Origin: Burkholderiaceae bacterium
Lineage (GTDB): Bacteria > Pseudomonadota > Gammaproteobacteria > Burkholderiales > Burkholderiaceae_D
DNA length: 37,760 nt
Direction of reading: 5' to 3'
Assembly (NCBI GenBank): GCA_018262475.1
Contig: JAGSYW010000007.1
Coordinates: forward strand, 1-37,760
Positions 33,513 to 37,760 of the stretch are shown in pieces. The stretch's first letter is position 1; every line of letters starts with the position of its first letter. Below the pieces are notes generated by a model. That model was given only the letters and a program-made list of their open reading frames with translations. It had not been told where the DNA came from and searched no databases. Position numbers and translations under genes: made by a program.

Positions 33513-34427
33513 TCAGCGACCAAACAGTTCGTCAAAAGTGACTGTCGCAGTGCCCAGTTTGCCAACGACAATACCGCCGGCACGATTGGCCGCCGCGACC
33601 GCTTCCGGCATCGGCTTGCTTGCGCCCAGCATAACCGCCAGCGTGGCGATTACCGTATCACCCGCACCGGAAACGTCGAACACCTCGCGCGCCACCGTCG
33701 GCGTATGCGCAACGCCACCATCGGTGTACAGCGTCATGCCCTCCTCAGATCGGGTCAACAGCAACGCTTCAAGCCGCAAATCGGCACGCAGGCGTTGCGC
33801 CCTCGCCGTCAAATCATCCTCCCCGCCCCAATCGCCAACAATGCGGCGCAACTCCGCCTTGTTCGGCGTCAGCACGGTCGCCCCCGCGTAGCGCATGAAA
33901 TTGTCGCCTTTCGGATCAACCAGCACCGGTTTTCCTGCCTGCCTCGCTGCGGCAATCATCGCCGCCACATTGACCATGCTGCCCTTGTCATAATCCGACA
34001 GAACAACTAGGTCGTACTGCGGCAACAACTCTGCAAACTGAGCCAGCTTGTCGCGCAGCACGGCTTCAGTTGGCGGCTCTTCGAAATCAATGCGCAACAA
34101 CTGCTGCTGACGGCCTAGCACGCGCAGCTTGATGATGGTCGACCCCGTCACATCGCGCTGCAAATGGCTGCAAATGGTTGATTCACCCAGCAAACGCGCG
34201 ACTGCGTCGCCCGCTTCATCCTGCCCAACGACACCCAGCAAGCCTACCTTCACCCCCAGTGCGGCCACGTTGCGCGCGACATTTGCCGCGCCACCGAGCC
34301 GGTCTTCGCGCCGTCCGACATGCACTACCGGCACCGGCGCTTCTGGAGAAATGCGATTCACGTCACCAAACCAGTAGCGGTCAAGCATCACGTCGCCAAC
34401 CACTAATATGCGTACCTTTTCAAACAT
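33513..34427 (-). CDS. rfaE1: D-glycero-beta-D-manno-heptose-7-phosphate kinase
   Basis: 304 aa PfkB-family kinase; GDVMLDRYWFGDVNRISPEAPVPVV, DVSGAGDTVIATLA; no nucleotidyltransferase domain. Confidence 0.95.
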   Translation of the reverse strand: MFEKVRILVVGDVMLDRYWFGDVNRISPEAPVPVVHVGRREDRLGGAANVARNVAALGVKVGLLGVVGQDEAGDAVARLLGESTICSHLQRDVTGSTIIKLRVLGRQQQLLRIDFEEPPTEAVLRDKLAQFAELLPQYDLVVLSDYDKGSMVNVAAMIAAARQAGKPVLVDPKGDNFMRYAGATVLTPNKAELRRIVGDWGGEDDLTARAQRLRADLRLEALLLTRSEEGMTLYTDGGVAHTPTVAREVFDVSGAGDTVIATLAVMLGASKPMPEAVAAANRAGGIVVGKLGTATVTFDELFGR

Positions 34428-34443
34428 GGCTATCCTACAAAAT

Positions 34444-35619
34444 TTAGTTCATTACACTCAATTCTTCCGTGCGACGCGGCGAGTAAGTTTCCCAGCGGCT
34501 GCACGCCGGGCACTGCCAGTAAAACTGGCGCGCCTTGAAACCGCACTGACTGCACTGGTAGCGCGCCAGTTTCAGCGCGTAGCCATGCACCAGATCCTTG
34601 ACCATCGTCAACTCGGGCAACGAATCGGGACGCGCAATCAGCAATCTCGCTTCCAGCAACTTGTCCAGTCCAAGAAGTGTTGGCGTGCGCCACAGTTCAT
34701 CGCGCACCAAATTGTATGCCGCCTCGCCACCTTCAAGCTCGACCAGGTTCTTGAACATCACTTCCAGCAAATCGATCGATGGTGCGTCAGCCAGCCAGGA
34801 CTTGAGCAGGTTGAAACCTTCCTGCGGACGCCCAACGGCATGATAGCCATCCATCAGGCGCTGCGCGACCAGCACCACATGCGGCAAGCTTTGCCGCTCA
34901 ACTTGCTTCCACGCATGCAGCGCGCCTTCGATATCACCGTTTGCCTGCAAGGCATCGCCAAGCAGGATGTTTGCCCGGACATTCATCCGGTTCACCGACA
35001 GCGCCATGTCGAGCAGGCGGCGTGCGGCATCCGGCTGCGTCCTGACCAGCTCGGCTTGCGCCAGCTCGCAATAGAATTGCGCGACCTCCCGCTGGCGACC
35101 GCCTGCACCAGATTCCTGCAGCGCGTTTGCGGCATCGATCGCGCGCTGCCATTCCTTGACCCGCTGGTAAATTTCCAGCAGTGACCGGCGGGCGCGAACG
35201 CCATAGTTCGTTTCAATCAGCAGATTAAAGGTTTCCTCGGCCCGATCCAGCAAGCCTGCGCGCAGGTAATCCTGCCCCAATTCATACAATGCATGCTCTT
35301 TCTGCTCCTGCGGCAAATCCGGGCGCGACAGCAGATTCTGATGCACACGAATCGCGCGTTCGATTTCACCACGCCGACAAAACAGGCTGCCTAAAGCGAA
35401 GTGGAGTTCTGCAGTTTCCGGATCGAGCTTGACGATTTCGATGAAGGTATCAATCGCCTTGTCCGGCTGTTCGTTCAGAAGGAAATTCAGCCCCTTGAAA
35501 TAACCTTCAGGCAAACTGCGCGACTCTGATAGCAACTGCTTGATGTCGATGCGCGCTGCCATCCACCCCAAGCCGAAAAAGACGGGGATGCTCAGCAACC
35601 ACCAAGTTTCGAATTCCAT
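34444..35619 (-). CDS. lapB: Lipopolysaccharide assembly protein B (TPR, rubredoxin-like zinc domain)
   Basis: 391 aa; TPR repeats, C-terminal YQCSQCGFKARQFYWQCPACSRWETYSP. Confidence 0.95.
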   Translation of the reverse strand: MEFETWWLLSIPVFFGLGWMAARIDIKQLLSESRSLPEGYFKGLNFLLNEQPDKAIDTFIEIVKLDPETAELHFALGSLFCRRGEIERAIRVHQNLLSRPDLPQEQKEHALYELGQDYLRAGLLDRAEETFNLLIETNYGVRARRSLLEIYQRVKEWQRAIDAANALQESGAGGRQREVAQFYCELAQAELVRTQPDAARRLLDMALSVNRMNVRANILLGDALQANGDIEGALHAWKQVERQSLPHVVLVAQRLMDGYHAVGRPQEGFNLLKSWLADAPSIDLLEVMFKNLVELEGGEAAYNLVRDELWRTPTLLGLDKLLEARLLIARPDSLPELTMVKDLVHGYALKLARYQCSQCGFKARQFYWQCPACSRWETYSPRRTEELSVMN

Positions 35620-35637
35620 GCCACCCCGACAATCAGG

Positions 35638-35949
35638 TTAGTTGGCCACGCCATCTGGGCGGGGCGTGTGCGTACGCGCTGTCTGCTGCGCCTCGCTTTC
35701 CTTTTGCAGCGCACCAATGGCATTTTTCTGACGTGATATTTCGCGCCGGTGCCGGAGCACGGTTGGCGTCATCGCCAGCACCCCAAACGCCGCGCCCGCC
35801 ACGAAAAATGCCAGCAAAAGCAGCACCAGCGGACCATGCCACTCGTATTCCAAGAAAAATTTCAGTGACACCTCGTGCGCATTTTTCAGCGCAAAGCCGA
35901 AAAACAGGACAAACAGCATTGCCGCAATGATTCTGGCAACGATTTTCAT
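35638..35949 (-). CDS. lapA: LapA domain-containing membrane protein
   Basis: 103 aa with two TM segments (DUF1049-like), immediately upstream of lapB. Confidence 0.88.
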   Translation of the reverse strand: MKIVARIIAAMLFVLFFGFALKNAHEVSLKFFLEYEWHGPLVLLLLAFFVAGAAFGVLAMTPTVLRHRREISRQKNAIGALQKESEAQQTARTHTPRPDGVAN

Positions 35950-36005
35950 AGGGCCATTCCGGTTGTTGGTTGCTGCAGGATGGGAACGCGATCATTGTAC
36001 GCGAA

Positions 36006-36033
36006 AAAAAAGGCATCCGAAGATGCCTTTTTT
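36006..36033 (-). terminator. Rho-independent terminator after ihfB
   Basis: AAAAAAGGCATC-CGAA-GATGCCTTTTTT. Confidence 0.85.
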
Positions 36034-36049
36034 CATTCTTGCTACGGAC

Positions 36050-36355
36050 TCAGTCGCCAATCATCGGCTGCCCCGCCATCGCGTCCACGCTTTCGCGCAA
36101 TTCCTTGCCCGGCTTGAAATGAGGCACCCGTTTTTCGAGCACCATCACTTTCTCGCCGGATTTAGGATTACGCCCTATGCGCGGCGGACGGACATTCAGC
36201 GAAAAACTGCCAAAACCGCGGATCTCGATGCGCTGACCATCAGACAACGCCCCTGCCATCGCATCGAGAATGGTCTTGACCGCCAGCTCTGCATCCTTCG
36301 CCAGCAATTGCGAATAGCGTTCGGCCAAGCGTGCGATCAACTCCGACTTGGTCAT
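36050..36355 (-). CDS. ihfB: Integration host factor subunit beta
   Basis: 101 aa; [14 protein letters not shown]...[26 protein letters not shown]. Confidence 0.96.
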   Translation of the reverse strand: MTKSELIARLAERYSQLLAKDAELAVKTILDAMAGALSDGQRIEIRGFGSFSLNVRPPRIGRNPKSGEKVMVLEKRVPHFKPGKELRESVDAMAGQPMIGD

Positions 36356-36368
36356 GTGCCCGTCCGGA

Positions 36369-37760
36369 TCAGTTCTTGTTATCGAACTTGGCCTTCAGCA
36401 GCGCGCCCAGGCTGGTCATGCCCGACGCAGCAGCACCGGCTTCCGCCGACATCTTCTGCATCGCTTCCTGGGTTTCTACCTGATCCTTTGCCTTGATCGA
36501 CAGCTGGATGCCGCGCGACTTGCGATCGATATTGATCAGCATCACTTCGACCGTATCGCCAACCTTCAGGTGAGCGCCAGCATCTTCGACGCGATCGCGC
36601 GAGATTTCGGAAGCGCGCAGATAGCCTTCAACTTCTTCGGACAACTGAATGACTGCGCCCTTCGGCTCAACCGACTTGACCGTGCCGGACAGCACTGCAC
36701 CCTTGTCGTTCAGCGCAACGAAGTTGTTGAACGGATCGCCTTCGAGCTGCTTGACGCCCAGAGAAACGCGCTCGCGCTCGACGTCGATCGCCAGCACGAC
36801 TGCGTCCAGCTCATCGCCTTTCTTGAAGCGGCGTACAGCTTCTTCGCCTGCCTCGGTCCAGGACAGGTCGGACAGGTGTACCAAGCCATCGATGTTACCC
36901 GGCAGGCCGATGAACACGCCAAAATCGGTAATCGACTTGATCGCGCCATGAACCTTGTCGCCCTTCTTGTGGCTCAGCGCGAAATCTTCCCACGGATTCG
37001 GCTTGCACTGTTTCATGCCGAGGCTGATACGACGACGCTCTTCGTCGATCTCCAGCACCATGACTTCAACTTCCTCACCCAGCTTGACAGCCTTGTTCGG
37101 AGCGATGTTCTTGTTGGTCCAGTCCATTTCGGAAACGTGCACCAGACCTTCGATGCCCTGCTCGACCTCAACAAACGCGCCGTAGTCGGTCAGGTTGGTT
37201 ACCTTACCGAACAGGCGGGTGCCTTGCGGATAGCGACGGGACAGACCGGTCCAGGGGTCGTCGCCCAGCTGCTTGACGCCCAGCGATACGCGGTTTTTCT
37301 CTTGATCGTATTTCAGCACCTTGGCGGTGATTTCCTGACCAACCGTCAGCACTTCCGAAGGATGGCGAACACGGCGCCATGCCAGGTCGGTGATGTGCAG
37401 CAGACCGTCGATGCCGCCCAGATCGATAAATGCACCGTAATCGGTGATGTTCTTGACCACGCCATTGACGATGGTGCCCTCTTTCAGGGTTTCCATCAGC
37501 TTGGCGCGCTCTTCGCCCATCGAAGCCTCGACCACCGCGCGGCGCGACAGCACAACATTGTTGCGCTTGCGATCCAGCTTGATGACCTTGAATTCCATGG
37601 TCTTGCCTTCATACGGCGTGGTGTCCTTGACCGGCCGGGTATCTACCAGCGAACCCGGCAGGAATGCGCGAATACCGTTCGTCAGGACAGTCAGTCCACC
37701 CTTGACCTTGCCGTTCACGGTGCCGGTGACGAGTTCGCCGGATTCCATCGCCTTTTCCAG
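36369..37760 (-). CDS. rpsA: 30S ribosomal protein S1 (5' end truncated by the window edge)
   Basis: Repeated S1 domains ([40 protein letters not shown], etc.); the frame stays open past 37748 to the window end. Confidence 0.97.
   Translation of the reverse strand: MEKAMESGELVTGTVNGKVKGGLTVLTNGIRAFLPGSLVDTRPVKDTTPYEGKTMEFKVIKLDRKRNNVVLSRRAVVEASMGEERAKLMETLKEGTIVNGVVKNITDYGAFIDLGGIDGLLHITDLAWRRVRHPSEVLTVGQEITAKVLKYDQEKNRVSLGVKQLGDDPWTGLSRRYPQGTRLFGKVTNLTDYGAFVEVEQGIEGLVHVSEMDWTNKNIAPNKAVKLGEEVEVMVLEIDEERRRISLGMKQCKPNPWEDFALSHKKGDKVHGAIKSITDFGVFIGLPGNIDGLVHLSDLSWTEAGEEAVRRFKKGDELDAVVLAIDVERERVSLGVKQLEGDPFNNFVALNDKGAVLSGTVKSVEPKGAVIQLSEEVEGYLRASEISRDRVEDAGAHLKVGDTVEVMLINIDRKSRGIQLSIKAKDQVETQEAMQKMSAEAGAAASGMTSLGALLKAKFDNKN

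Overview
The window looks like an ordinary core-chromosome segment of a betaproteobacterium. It is probably Burkholderiales and possibly Oxalobacteraceae-like, inferred from gene order and protein style only. About 36 protein-coding genes cover nearly all of it. Left to right they are: yajQ (partial), murB, ppnP, argG-argF, rsgA-M48 peptidase, orn, a CHASE/PAS/PAS sensor histidine kinase, gatB-gatA-gatC, the cell-shape cluster mreB-mreC-mreD-mrdA-rodA-rlpA, an uncharacterised charged protein, dksA, a CobW-family GTPase, xerC, a DUF484 gene, apaH, plsC-like, pyrC'-pyrB-pyrR-ruvX-yqgE, cysM, a comEA-like gene, an AMP-dependent acyl-CoA ligase, rfaE1, lapB-lapA, ihfB and rpsA (partial). I saw no mobile elements, CRISPR arrays, rRNA or tRNA genes, and no clear undescribed multi-gene system. 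The observations most worth a second look are: a recurrent intergenic inverted repeat (AATACT-N6-AGTATW); a dihydroorotase-like protein lacking the HxH metal motif next to pyrB; an orphan CHASE sensor kinase; a DksA with only one of four zinc-finger cysteines beside a His/Cys-rich CobW GTPase; a secreted ComEA-like protein with a histone-H1-like lysine tail; and one uncharacterised conserved-looking protein. All calls come from reading the sequence and supplied translations; no searches were run.
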